From NCBI RefSeq assembly GCF_900168295.1, contig NZ_FVZL01000009.1:1-64000 (forward strand): DNA of 64,000 nt, given 5' to 3'. This DNA comes from Arthrobacter sp. P2b (GTDB lineage Bacteria; Actinomycetota; Actinomycetes; Actinomycetales; Micrococcaceae). The notes beneath the pieces are model-generated. The model did not search any database. It saw only the letters and a program-made list of their open reading frames with translations, and was not told where the DNA came from. Position numbers and translations under genes: made by a program. Within the stretch, counting starts at the first letter, position 1; the number at the start of each line of letters is the position of its first letter. Shown one piece after another: positions 34,855 to 43,076 of the stretch.

Positions 34855-36273
34855 TCAGGCAGGCAGCTTTGCCGGAACGGCGCCTTCGCGGAAGTGCGCT
34901 TCCAGGTCCTCGAGTGAGTGGCCCTTGGTTTCGGGAACGAACTTGATGACGAAGGCGAGCGACGCGACGTTGACCAGGACGAACAGGCCGAACGTGCCGG
35001 TGGACCCCAGTGCCTCGACGACGATCGGGAACAGGAACGAGATGGCGGCGTTGACGGTCCAAAGGGCGAACACCGCGATTCCCATGGCGAAGCCGCGGAT
35101 GGCCAGCGGGAACATCTCGGAGAGGAGCAGCCAGACGCAGGTGCCGATGAAGCACTGGACGAAGGCGACGAACAGCATCATGGCGGCGAGGATGGTGTAG
35201 CTGGCAAGGTCGGACTGGGGCAGCAGGAAGACGATTGCCAGCAGCGCCTGCGAGCCCACCACGCCGGAGAAACCGATGACCAGCATCTTGCGGCGGCCAA
35301 TGAAGCCCAGCAGCCAGATGCCCAGGATGGTCATCAGCACGGAGGTGACACCGACGCCGATGGTGGCAACCAGCGATGCGCTCACTCCCAGCCCGCTCTT
35401 TTCCAGAATGGTGGGGGCGTAGTAGTTCACCGTGTTGATGCCGGTGGCCTGCTGCACGGTTGCAAGGCCGATGCCGATCCACAGAAGCCGGCGCATCCAG
35501 GGGTTGTTGCGGAGGTCACGCCAGGCGTGGCCGCGCTCCTCCTTTGCCGTCCGGGCAGCCTCGGCGATCTCCTCGAATTCGGCGGCTGCTTCCTGCGGGC
35601 TGCGGCTAAGGTTCAGGACACGGCGGCTGTCTTCCAGCCGGCCGCGGATGGCGTACCAGCGCGGGGACTCGGGCAACAGCAGCATGCCGGCGAGCAGCGC
35701 GAGCGCGGGCAGCGACGCGATGCCCAGCATGGTGCGCCAGACCTCGGTGTCGTGGATGAGGGCGTCGAGCAGGGCATTGATGGCAAAGGCCAGCATCTGG
35801 CCGGTCACGATCATGAGCTCGTTGATGGTGACCATGCGGCCACGCAGGTGGGCCGGCGCCATTTCCGCGAGGTACAGCGGGCAGGTGACGGCCGCAGCTC
35901 CCACACCAAGGCCCAGCAGGATGCGGGCCGCGATCATGAACGGAACGTTCGGGGCGATGGCGCAGCCGATGGCCCCGAAAAGGAACAGCAGCGCGCAGAC
36001 CAGCAGGGATCCGCGGCGGCCCAGCTTGTCCGCCATGCGGCCGCCGGTCAGGGCGCCCACTGCCGCGCCGGGAAAGAGCAGCGCGCTGACGACGGTGGCT
36101 TCCTCGACGGCGGTCATGTTCAGGGAGTCGTTCATGTACAGCAGGGCACCGGAGATGACGCCGGTGTCGTAGCCAAAGAGCAGGCCGCCGAGTGTGGAGA
36201 TCACGGTCAAACGGGCCAGGTACCCGCGGCGTTGGCTGCCGGGGGCGTTCAGGGCTTGTTTCTGCAACTGCAT
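34855..36273 (-). CDS. Sugar-porter MFS transporter, probably myo-inositol
   Basis: A 472-residue, 12-helix transporter of the sugar porter family. The family motifs are present: GYDTGVISGALLYM in helix 1, the DKLGRRGS loop, LLPESPRW before the central loop and VPETKGHSLED at the C-terminus. It is close in sequence to the transporter at 53279, and it lies back to back with the GntR regulator and iolB genes, so inositol is the most likely substrate. The ATG at 36273 follows GAGAGG. A perfect LacI-type palindrome is 68 bases upstream (36341-36354). Confidence 0.9.
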   Translation of the reverse strand: MQLQKQALNAPGSQRRGYLARLTVISTLGGLLFGYDTGVISGALLYMNDSLNMTAVEEATVVSALLFPGAAVGALTGGRMADKLGRRGSLLVCALLFLFGAIGCAIAPNVPFMIAARILLGLGVGAAAVTCPLYLAEMAPAHLRGRMVTINELMIVTGQMLAFAINALLDALIHDTEVWRTMLGIASLPALALLAGMLLLPESPRWYAIRGRLEDSRRVLNLSRSPQEAAAEFEEIAEAARTAKEERGHAWRDLRNNPWMRRLLWIGIGLATVQQATGINTVNYYAPTILEKSGLGVSASLVATIGVGVTSVLMTILGIWLLGFIGRRKMLVIGFSGVVGSQALLAIVFLLPQSDLASYTILAAMMLFVAFVQCFIGTCVWLLLSEMFPLAIRGFAMGIAVFALWTVNAAISFLFPIVVEALGSTGTFGLFVLVNVASLAFVIKFVPETKGHSLEDLEAHFREGAVPAKLPA

Positions 36274-36340
36274 TGTTGCCTCTCAGATTCTCTTGGGGAC
36301 CGGGACGAACCGGCCTGAGATGTGATGCGTGACACTGACT

Positions 36341-36354
36341 TTAGAGCGCTCTAA
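36341..36354. promoter_or_regulatory. LacI-type operator palindrome
   Basis: TTAGAGCGCTCTAA is a perfect 14-bp palindrome with a central CG, the usual form of LacI-family operators. It is in the promoter region of the minus-strand transporter gene. A near-identical site is found at the iol operon promoter (63354-63367), and a LacI-family gene is encoded at 38251. Confidence 0.7.
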
Positions 36355-36470
36355 TCATTCGCGTCAAGGAAAAGTCCTAATGTCAGCACAAATAAATTTC
36401 CGGCCGATTCATGGCTTAGTGAAAGCATCAGCCTTGACCCGGCAGCACTGCCTGCTACGATCGAAGGCGC

Positions 36471-36488
36471 AAGTATGTCCTATCAAGA
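36471..36488. promoter_or_regulatory. Candidate GntR/IolR operator upstream of its own gene
   Basis: AAGTATGTCCTATCAAGA resembles, in the same order, the sites AAGTATGTCAGTACAAAC at the iolC promoter (63325-63345, minus strand) and TAGTATGTCAGGACAAAC at the tautomerase promoter (63812-63832). It lies 77 bases before the regulator's GTG, suiting autoregulation. Confidence 0.5.
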
Positions 36489-36564
36489 GAACATATGGTG
36501 GCAAAGCGGCCGCTTACACCTCATCCGGCGGGCTGGAGCCGCAACCAAGAACAGGAACGAAAAC

Positions 36565-37305
36565 GTGGCGAACAACCTGGGTCTCAGCATCGACCGTTCA
36601 TCCCCCGTGCCCCTTTACCACCAGGTGGTGCAGGGCATCGAAGCCGCGATCTACAGCGGGGTCCTGGAGCCGGGCAGCCGTCTGGACAACGAGATCGACC
36701 TCGCGGCCCAGCTGAACCTGTCCCGTCCCACCATGCGCAAGGCCATGGACGAACTGGTCCGGTCCGGCCTGCTGGTGCGCAAACGCGGGGTGGGCACCCA
36801 AGTGGTCTCCAGCCAGGTGCGCCGTCCGCTGGAGCTGTCCAGCCTGTATGACGACCTCACCAACAACGGCAAGAAGCCCACCACGGACGTCCTGAGCTTC
36901 GCCCACCTGGAGGCGGACGAGGCCACCCTCGCCACACTCCAGCTCCCGGCGGGATCGAAGGTCTACCACTTCACCCGGCTGCGGAAGGTGGGCGGCAAGC
37001 CGCTGGCACTGATGGAGAACTGGGTGCGTGACGACATCGCGGACATGGACGAAGCCATGCTCGCCGCCGAAGGCCTCTACTCGATCCTCCGCCGCGGCGG
37101 CGTCAACTTCCGGCTGGCCACCCAGCGGATCGGCGCCATGACCGCCAACGAATACCAGGCGTCCATGCTGGAAGCCGCCGAGGGCTCAGCCCTGGTCACC
37201 ATGGAGCGCACCGCCGTCGATGACACCGGCCGGCGCGTGGAGACGGGCCACCACGTCTACCGCGCCGATTCCTACAGCTTTGAAATGACACTCGTACAGC
37301 GCTAA
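36565..37305 (+). CDS. iolR: GntR/HutC-family regulator of inositol catabolism
   Basis: A 246-residue regulator with an N-terminal GntR winged helix (LEPGSRLDNEIDLAAQLNLS and RPTMRKAMDELVRSGLLVRK) and a C-terminal UTRA ligand-binding domain of the HutC type (VYHFTRLRKVGGKPLALMEN, GLYSILRRGGV). It is 18 bases upstream of iolB and probably cotranscribed with it, so a role as the inositol regulator is inferred from context. The GTG at 36565 follows an AGGAA site; the upstream extension has no similarity to the family. Ligand is likely an inositol-pathway intermediate. Confidence 0.85.
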   Translation: MANNLGLSIDRSSPVPLYHQVVQGIEAAIYSGVLEPGSRLDNEIDLAAQLNLSRPTMRKAMDELVRSGLLVRKRGVGTQVVSSQVRRPLELSSLYDDLTNNGKKPTTDVLSFAHLEADEATLATLQLPAGSKVYHFTRLRKVGGKPLALMENWVRDDIADMDEAMLAAEGLYSILRRGGVNFRLATQRIGAMTANEYQASMLEAAEGSALVTMERTAVDDTGRRVETGHHVYRADSYSFEMTLVQR

Positions 37306-37323
37306 CCGCAAGGAGCACACTCC

Positions 37324-38217
37324 ATGACCAACTGGGTCTACCCGCTGGGCACCGCCACTGACGGCAAGTGGGACGTCTCGATCGGAACCTCCGACTCTTC
37401 CCTCATCGTGGAGGGGTGGGCACACACGGGACTGAAGGTGGCCACCCTGGCCGCAGGGGCCGACGTCGTACTTTCCGCCTCCGATGAGGAACGCATCGTG
37501 GTGCCGCTCAACGGATCCTTCACCGTAACGGTGGACGGGGACCCCTATGAGCTGCACGGCCGCTCCACCGTTTTCTCCGGTCCCAGCGACGTCCTGTACT
37601 CGGGCACCGGCCGGACGGTCACCATCAGCTCGTCCGACGGCGGACGTGTTGCCGTCGCCACGGCGCCAGCCAACGCGTCCTACCCCACCCGCCTCATCAC
37701 CGCAGCGGAAACGCCGGTGGAGCTGCGCGGGGCCGGCAACTGCTCCCGCCAGGTCCACAACTTCGGCACTCCCGCAGCGCTGGAGGCCGACCGGTTCATC
37801 GTCTGCGAGGTCCTCACCCCCGCCGGGAACTGGTCCTCGTATCCCCCGCACAAGCACGACGAGGAGAAGGACGGCGAGACGCATCTCGAGGAGATTTACT
37901 ACTTCGAGACCCAGGTGGCAGCCGGTTCCGCCGCGCCCGCCGACGCTGACGCCATCGGCTACCAGCGCGTCTACGCCTCTGACGAGCGCCCCATCGACGT
38001 TTCAGCCGAAGTCCGCACGGGCGACGTGGTCCTGGTCCCCTACGGCTGGCACGGCCCCGCGATGGCAGCTCCCGGTTACGACCTGTACTACCTCAACGTC
38101 ATGGCAGGCCCCGGCCCGGTCCGCGAGTGGCTGATCAGCGACGACCCGCACCACGGCTGGGTACGCCAGGGCTGGGACGGCCAGGACATCGACCCGAGGC
38201 TGCCCTTCGGCGCGTAG
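37324..38217 (+). CDS. iolB: 5-deoxy-glucuronate isomerase IolB
   Basis: A 297-residue bicupin that converts 5-deoxy-D-glucuronate to 2-deoxy-5-keto-D-gluconate, step four of myo-inositol degradation, in the cytoplasm. The metal-binding region reads SSYPPHKHDEEKDGETHLEE, with the His and Glu ligands of IolB enzymes, and DVVLVPYGWHGPAMAAPGYD provides the second part. Length and architecture are normal. The ATG at 37324 follows AAGGAGCAC. It is separated from the main iol operon by about 15 kb in this genome. Confidence 0.95.
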   Translation: MTNWVYPLGTATDGKWDVSIGTSDSSLIVEGWAHTGLKVATLAAGADVVLSASDEERIVVPLNGSFTVTVDGDPYELHGRSTVFSGPSDVLYSGTGRTVTISSSDGGRVAVATAPANASYPTRLITAAETPVELRGAGNCSRQVHNFGTPAALEADRFIVCEVLTPAGNWSSYPPHKHDEEKDGETHLEEIYYFETQVAAGSAAPADADAIGYQRVYASDERPIDVSAEVRTGDVVLVPYGWHGPAMAAPGYDLYYLNVMAGPGPVREWLISDDPHHGWVRQGWDGQDIDPRLPFGA

Positions 38218-38250
38218 CCGCCCTTTCCGCAAATGGCATAGTGGAGTCCT

Positions 38251-39270
38251 GTGAAGCAGACTTCCCCCGCCCAGCGGTCAGTGACCATGGAGGACGTGGC
38301 CCGCGAGGCCGGGGTAAGCCGTGCGCTGGTGTCACTGGTGATGCGCAATTCCCCCAAGGTGTCGCCTGCCAGGCGCACGGCGGTGCTCGAGAGCGCCGCC
38401 GCGCTGGGCTACTCCCCCAACAGGCTGGCCAGCCGCCTTGCCAGCCACCGCACCAGGACGCTGGGCGTCCTGTTCCTGGACCTGCACAACTCCGTCTTCG
38501 CGGACATCTATGACGGCATCACCGAAGGGACCGCCGGCAGCGGCAACCAGGTGATGGTCGCCGTCGGCTCCGCCGACCCGGGGACGGAGCTGGAGGCGGT
38601 CCGCTCGTTTGTGGACCTGCGGGTGGACGGCGTCATCCTGGCCGGCTACACCGGTTCAGCCGAGGAGCTGGCCGCCGCACTGCGCGGGACGCCGGCGGTG
38701 GTGATCACCCGGGAGTTGGAGATCGACGGCGTGGATTCCGTCCTGTGCGACGACTTCCGGTCCGGAGCGCTTGCGGTGGAGCACCTCCACGGACTGGGGC
38801 ACCGGCGGATTGCGCACGTGGACATCTCGGACTGGCTTCCGTACACGGCCCGCAGGGAAGGTTACCTGCATGCCATGGAGAAGCTTGGCCTGGAGCCGAT
38901 GCTGGTGCACAGCGACATGACCGAGCGCGGCGGCCGGGCCGTGATGGAAAAGTTCCTGGCCTCGGGCGCCGAGGTGCCCACGGCCATCTTTGCGCACAAC
39001 GACCTGACGGCCATCGGCATCATGGAAGCCTTGGCCTCCCACGGTCTCTCGGTCCCCCATGACGTTGCCGTGGTGGGCTGCGACAACATCGAAGTGGCGG
39101 CCTCACCACTGATCGGGCTGACGTCCATCGACCAGCATGCCCGGGAGCTGGGGCAGCTGGCGGCGCAGGTCATGCTGGAGCGGATCGGCGGTACGGCCGG
39201 CCCGGCGGTGACCCGCAAGCTGGACCCCGTCCTCCTGGTCCGGCGCTCCTCGGATCCGGCCGCCGGGTAG
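38251..39270 (+). CDS. LacI-family transcriptional regulator
   Basis: A 339-residue regulator with an N-terminal HTH (MEDVAREAGVSRALVSLVMR) and a periplasmic-binding-protein-like sensor domain (TLGVLFLDLHNSVFADIYDGI, VAVVGCDNIEVAASPLIGLTSIDQ). It is 33 bases behind iolB. Two LacI-type palindromes, one at the 36273 transporter promoter and one at the iol operon promoter, are the probable targets, so it may control inositol uptake and catabolism together with the GntR protein. Start is a GTG at 38251; the ATG at 38287 would shorten it by 12 codons. Confidence 0.9.
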   Translation: MKQTSPAQRSVTMEDVAREAGVSRALVSLVMRNSPKVSPARRTAVLESAAALGYSPNRLASRLASHRTRTLGVLFLDLHNSVFADIYDGITEGTAGSGNQVMVAVGSADPGTELEAVRSFVDLRVDGVILAGYTGSAEELAAALRGTPAVVITRELEIDGVDSVLCDDFRSGALAVEHLHGLGHRRIAHVDISDWLPYTARREGYLHAMEKLGLEPMLVHSDMTERGGRAVMEKFLASGAEVPTAIFAHNDLTAIGIMEALASHGLSVPHDVAVVGCDNIEVAASPLIGLTSIDQHARELGQLAAQVMLERIGGTAGPAVTRKLDPVLLVRRSSDPAAG

Positions 39271-39288
39271 CACGGACTCCCCCGGTTC

Positions 39289-39828
39289 CTACTTCTGGCC
39301 GGTCAGCAGGGTGCCCCGGACCGCGGACAAAGGCACGGCGCCGAAATCCCTGGAATCGATCGATACTCCCCGGTTGTCCCCCAGCACAAAAACGCTTCCT
39401 GCCGGGACTGTTTCGGGGCCGAAGTAGGTGGCGTCGATGCGGCTGTGGTCGATAAAGGGCTCCGGGACGGCGACGTCGTCCACATACAGTTCCGAGTCGC
39501 GGATAGCCACAGTCTGCCCTTCAAGGCCAATGACCCGCTTGATGGCCGTGCGCCCGTCGACGGGACTGGTGAAAGCCACCACCACCCCGTTACGGATCAA
39601 GCCCGCACCCGGCTTATACAGGAGCACCACCGACCCCATGGGGATGGTCGGCTCCATGCTGTCCGACGAGACAGTGAACGGTTCCAGGAGCCACGCCCTG
39701 ACGGCGAGGATCACCAGGGCCGGAATCACAGCCAACGCGATGAGGCGGGGCCAGTGTCTCCCGGCTGGCCCGGGGGTCGTACCCGGCAGCCGGTGCCGGG
39801 GGGCGCGCCGCCGGCCGCTGTCATCCAT
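39289..39828 (-). CDS. lepB: Signal peptidase I
   Basis: A type I signal peptidase of about 179 residues. One N-terminal membrane helix (LIALAVIPALVILAVRAWLL) is followed by the catalytic Ser in SSDSMEPT (S57), the catalytic Lys in TAIKRVIG (K97) and the GDNRGVSIDSRDFG box. It removes Sec and Tat signal peptides on the outer face of the membrane. The ATG at 39828 is used here; a TTG at 39843 would add five residues and neither has an ideal ribosome-binding site. The gene is convergent with the LacI gene. Confidence 0.93.
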   Translation of the reverse strand: MDDSGRRRAPRHRLPGTTPGPAGRHWPRLIALAVIPALVILAVRAWLLEPFTVSSDSMEPTIPMGSVVLLYKPGAGLIRNGVVVAFTSPVDGRTAIKRVIGLEGQTVAIRDSELYVDDVAVPEPFIDHSRIDATYFGPETVPAGSVFVLGDNRGVSIDSRDFGAVPLSAVRGTLLTGQK

Positions 39829-39873
39829 CAGTACCGTTTTCAATCCTCTTCGTCATCCAGTCGCATCTGGCGG

Positions 39874-41283
39874 CTACCTCAGGGCGCCGCGTTCGGGCAG
39901 GGACCTCAGCGGCACATGCTGTGGCAAGGAGTCCTCGCGTGGGGACGCAGCGGGATGCCGGCTTGCCCAGCGGACGGAAGGCGCGGCGGCCCCGAAGGTC
40001 GCTGTGACGGACGTTCCTGCGCCGGGCGTGGAAAGGACCCCAAGGGTGCCGCCCGCCTGCCGGATCGTGTCCCCCAGGATCCTCAGGCCAAAGTGGCCTT
40101 CCGGGCGGGGCTGGCTTGTATCGAAGCCGCGGCCGTCGTCTGAAACCGTGATCTGGGTGCGCTGGCCGGCATGGCGGATCCGGAGTGCCACCGATTGGGC
40201 CGCGGAATGCTTCGTGGCGTTCACCAGGGCTTCCCGCGCCACGCGATAGACCAGGACGGCCCGGTCCCGGTCCAGCACAAGCTTGTCCGGGATCTCCATG
40301 GTCAAGGCAATACCGCGCTCCACCAGGGGTGTCTCCAGCCGCAGGAGGGAAGCCTTCAGCCCAAGCTCTTCGAGGTCTGGAGGATAGAGCTCACTGGTCA
40401 TGGCGCGCAGGCTGCGGATGTTGTTCTGCAGCATCGTCCTGGCCTTGGAGAAAACCGTCTGAAGTTCGGGCGGACCGTAGCGCTCCTCCGATTCCAAAGC
40501 GTACGCCAGCCCCGACAAGTCCTGGATCACTTCATCATGGAGTTCACTGGCGATCTGCCGGCGCTCCTGGTCAGACGCTTCAATCGCGCAGCGCAGCAGC
40601 GCATTGCGCGTCACCTGATCGAGCTGGATCCGCCGGGCCAGGCGGACGGCGGGAATCAGTTGCGTCAGCTGCAGGACTGCCAGGGACAGCAGCATCGGTG
40701 GAATCATGCCCATCAGCACTGCCCGCTGTTCGCCGCGCACCGCCACACCTGACGAGTATGTTTCAAAGATCATCGGTGCGCCGCTCGCGGAAGAAGAGCG
40801 GGCGTAGACCTCCACGAGTTCGCCGGAATCAGCCTCGTACTCGTTCTCTTCCCCGGTCTGGGATTCCAAGGTGGCGGTCGCCGGCCCGCCCTCAAGGAGG
40901 CGGCGCGCCCATTCCTCCTGTTCAAAATCCTGCCCGATGAGCGACTTCACGTCCGAATAGACCACCCGGCCGTGCTCGTCCCACACTTTGATCCTGGTTA
41001 CGCCGCCGTTGGCCAGCCATGGCGCCAACCGCTCGTCGAGTAATTCCAGCGCGGCGGGATCGCGGGCCAGGAGTTGGTCGGTTAGCAGCGGCCCCACCAC
41101 GTTATCGGCCAGGCGCTGCGTGAAGTCCCTTGCGTTGGCAAGGGCGTGCCGTTCCGCTTCAGCCCAGATCCAGAACGCGACGGGGGTGGCAACCAGGACG
41201 AGGGCCACGAACCCCGCGGTGAGGAACCGTGTAACAGCTGACCGGACCTCACGACGCTCGTCTACTCCAGGGGCCTTGTTCAT
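39874..41283 (-). CDS. Sensor histidine kinase, HisKA_3 (NarL-partner) type
   Basis: A kinase of about 469 residues with two membrane helices (FVALVLVATPVAFWIWA and the MGMIPPMLLSLAVL region) around an extracytoplasmic sensor of some 170 residues, then the dimerisation helix with the phospho-accepting His in SELHDEVIQDLSG (about residue 248) and a HATPase domain with REALVNATKHS and DDGRGFD. This type usually pairs with NarL-like regulators. Here the gene before it encodes an SARP-receiver fusion, which is the expected partner. The ATG at 41283 was chosen because the upstream in-frame codons overlap the promoter-proximal gap. Confidence 0.9.
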   Translation of the reverse strand: MNKAPGVDERREVRSAVTRFLTAGFVALVLVATPVAFWIWAEAERHALANARDFTQRLADNVVGPLLTDQLLARDPAALELLDERLAPWLANGGVTRIKVWDEHGRVVYSDVKSLIGQDFEQEEWARRLLEGGPATATLESQTGEENEYEADSGELVEVYARSSSASGAPMIFETYSSGVAVRGEQRAVLMGMIPPMLLSLAVLQLTQLIPAVRLARRIQLDQVTRNALLRCAIEASDQERRQIASELHDEVIQDLSGLAYALESEERYGPPELQTVFSKARTMLQNNIRSLRAMTSELYPPDLEELGLKASLLRLETPLVERGIALTMEIPDKLVLDRDRAVLVYRVAREALVNATKHSAAQSVALRIRHAGQRTQITVSDDGRGFDTSQPRPEGHFGLRILGDTIRQAGGTLGVLSTPGAGTSVTATFGAAAPSVRWASRHPAASPREDSLPQHVPLRSLPERGALR

Positions 41284-41333
41284 GCTGTGGGAGGCCGCTT
41301 CCACGTGGTGTACGCGCACTGTAGGTGGCCTAA

Positions 41334-42776
41334 CTACATGCCCGCAGGTTCCGGAAGGGATCCGGCAGCGCCGCCCAGTCCCGCCACCAGGGCCGGGTGG
41401 ACGATCATGTTGCCGGGGTGGGCGTGCCGCAGGGTGTCAAGCATGACTCCCAGGGCTCCGTCTTTGGGGAGGAACCCGCAAATACCCATCGAGGCAGCCT
41501 CACGCAGCGCGTCCTGCGAAGGGTTGCCGGTGAGCATAACGATCCGGGCTTCCGAGGCTTCCGACAGGATGTGTTCGGCGGCCTTGAGGCCGGAGCCGTC
41601 CGTCAGGTAAAGGTCCATAATGACGACGTCGGGCTGCAGCTCGCGGAACATGGTCACCGCGGACTCCACCGACTTCGCCGCCCCCACACTTTTCAGGTCC
41701 GGTTCCCGGTCCAGTGCCCCGGCCAGCAGGTCCGAAAAGGTGGTGTGGTCATCAACGATCAGGATCCGCAGCCGTTCGGTTTCCTGCTTGGTCAGCTGCG
41801 GTGCAGCGTCGCGGCTGCCGGCCACCACGTGGATGGAGGGACGGGCTTCTGCTGGCCCCTGGGCGGCTGCGGTGCTGGTCAGGAGCCTGGCGTGTGCCTC
41901 CTTCAGCACCGGACTGGGCGCGCAACCCAGTTCTTCGTCCATTACCCGGCGGCAACGGTCATACGCCCGCAGCGCCTCGGTTTTTTCGCCGTTGCGTTCC
42001 AGCCCCAGAATCAGGGCGGTCCAGGCCCGTTCGTTCAGGGGGTCTTCCTTGGCCGCCGCGCCGCCCCACGTTATCGCTTTGACCACCTCCCCCACGGCCA
42101 GGGCGGTCTCAGCAGCCTGGACCCGGGCGAGGCTGACCCGGGCTGCGTGAAGGGCCCGTTCCTCCTCGGCCCAGGCCGGCAGCAACTCATCCCCCAGCAG
42201 CGGGGCAGAAGCGATCTCGAGTGCTTCGGTAAGCAGCGCCAGCGCTGCCGGCGCGTCGGCCTGGCTGGCCTGCTTGGTCAGTGTGTCGAACCGGTTCAGG
42301 TCCAGGTCCACCAGCGACCTGTCGATCGCGTAGCCGCCGGTGACCGTCCGCAGCGGACCGCTCCGCCCGGTGCCCGGCTGCAAATGCCGCCGCAGGACAC
42401 TGACATAGCTTTCCAGGGTGGGCAACGCCACCGACGGATGATTGTCACCCCACAGCAGGTCCATGATGCGGGTCTTGGACACCGCCGAGCCGAAGTTCAA
42501 CAAAAGGATCTCCAGCACCTGCCGGGGCTTGGGCCCGCCAAGATCATTCGAGCCCAGCTCCGTATTCCCGCGGCGGATGGTCAACGGGCCAAAAACCGAA
42601 ATCGTCAGCACCGGTGCCTGCGGCAACACTTCGGCAACCAGCCCCGGACCGCCGCTCTTCTTCGCCATCTCCAATGTAGCCACGATGGTGCCCCCCAAGT
42701 AGTTGAGTACTGCCTGCGTCCCATTGAACTGACGGGTCAGCAGGCGAACAACAGTGCTCATTACTCGCTTCTTCAC
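41334..42776 (-). CDS. SARP-type regulator fused to a C-terminal receiver domain
   Basis: A 480-residue protein in which an AfsR/SARP activator (winged helix, about 55-140, TISVFGPLTIRRG, and bacterial transcriptional activation TPR domain, about 145-300) is followed by a CheY-like receiver. The receiver has VDDHTTFSDLL near residue 337, the phospho-accepting Asp in VIMDLYLTDGSG (about 388) and LPKDGA. No second DNA-binding domain follows it. The usual response regulator places the receiver first, so the order is reversed and the output is SARP. The GTG at 42776 follows GGAAGGAAAGG. The kinase gene downstream (51-base gap) should phosphorylate it. Confidence 0.85.
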   Translation of the reverse strand: MKKRVMSTVVRLLTRQFNGTQAVLNYLGGTIVATLEMAKKSGGPGLVAEVLPQAPVLTISVFGPLTIRRGNTELGSNDLGGPKPRQVLEILLLNFGSAVSKTRIMDLLWGDNHPSVALPTLESYVSVLRRHLQPGTGRSGPLRTVTGGYAIDRSLVDLDLNRFDTLTKQASQADAPAALALLTEALEIASAPLLGDELLPAWAEEERALHAARVSLARVQAAETALAVGEVVKAITWGGAAAKEDPLNERAWTALILGLERNGEKTEALRAYDRCRRVMDEELGCAPSPVLKEAHARLLTSTAAAQGPAEARPSIHVVAGSRDAAPQLTKQETERLRILIVDDHTTFSDLLAGALDREPDLKSVGAAKSVESAVTMFRELQPDVVIMDLYLTDGSGLKAAEHILSEASEARIVMLTGNPSQDALREAASMGICGFLPKDGALGVMLDTLRHAHPGNMIVHPALVAGLGGAAGSLPEPAGM

Positions 42777-43076
42777 GTGGCCTTTCCTTCCAGGTACTTG
42801 GTACCTAAGGGCAGGTACTCGGAATCCATCCGGCGGAAGCCCGGCAGATGTGCGGGGAAAAAAGCTGCCTATTAGCGCGTTTTTGCTGGTCAACACGCGG
42901 ATTCATTTTCGGGTTCAAATGTTGGGAAAAACCTAGGTAGTCCTGGGCGGAGCCAGCGCGCCGCCGCCAAAGAATTCCCCAAGCCGGCCAGCCTACGGTG
43001 GCAGAAAACCGCTGCTGGGCGGTTTGCAACGGGCAGCTGCCGTGGTGCAGCCGTCCGGCAAAGGATGGGAAACACG
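42777..43076. other. Divergent promoter region, 300 bp
   Basis: This space separates the minus-strand SARP-receiver operon from the plus-strand kinase/regulator operon and should contain promoters for both. A GGTAC-rich stretch (about 42793-42822) with short GGTACC palindromes stands out. No gene was recognised. Confidence 0.4.
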
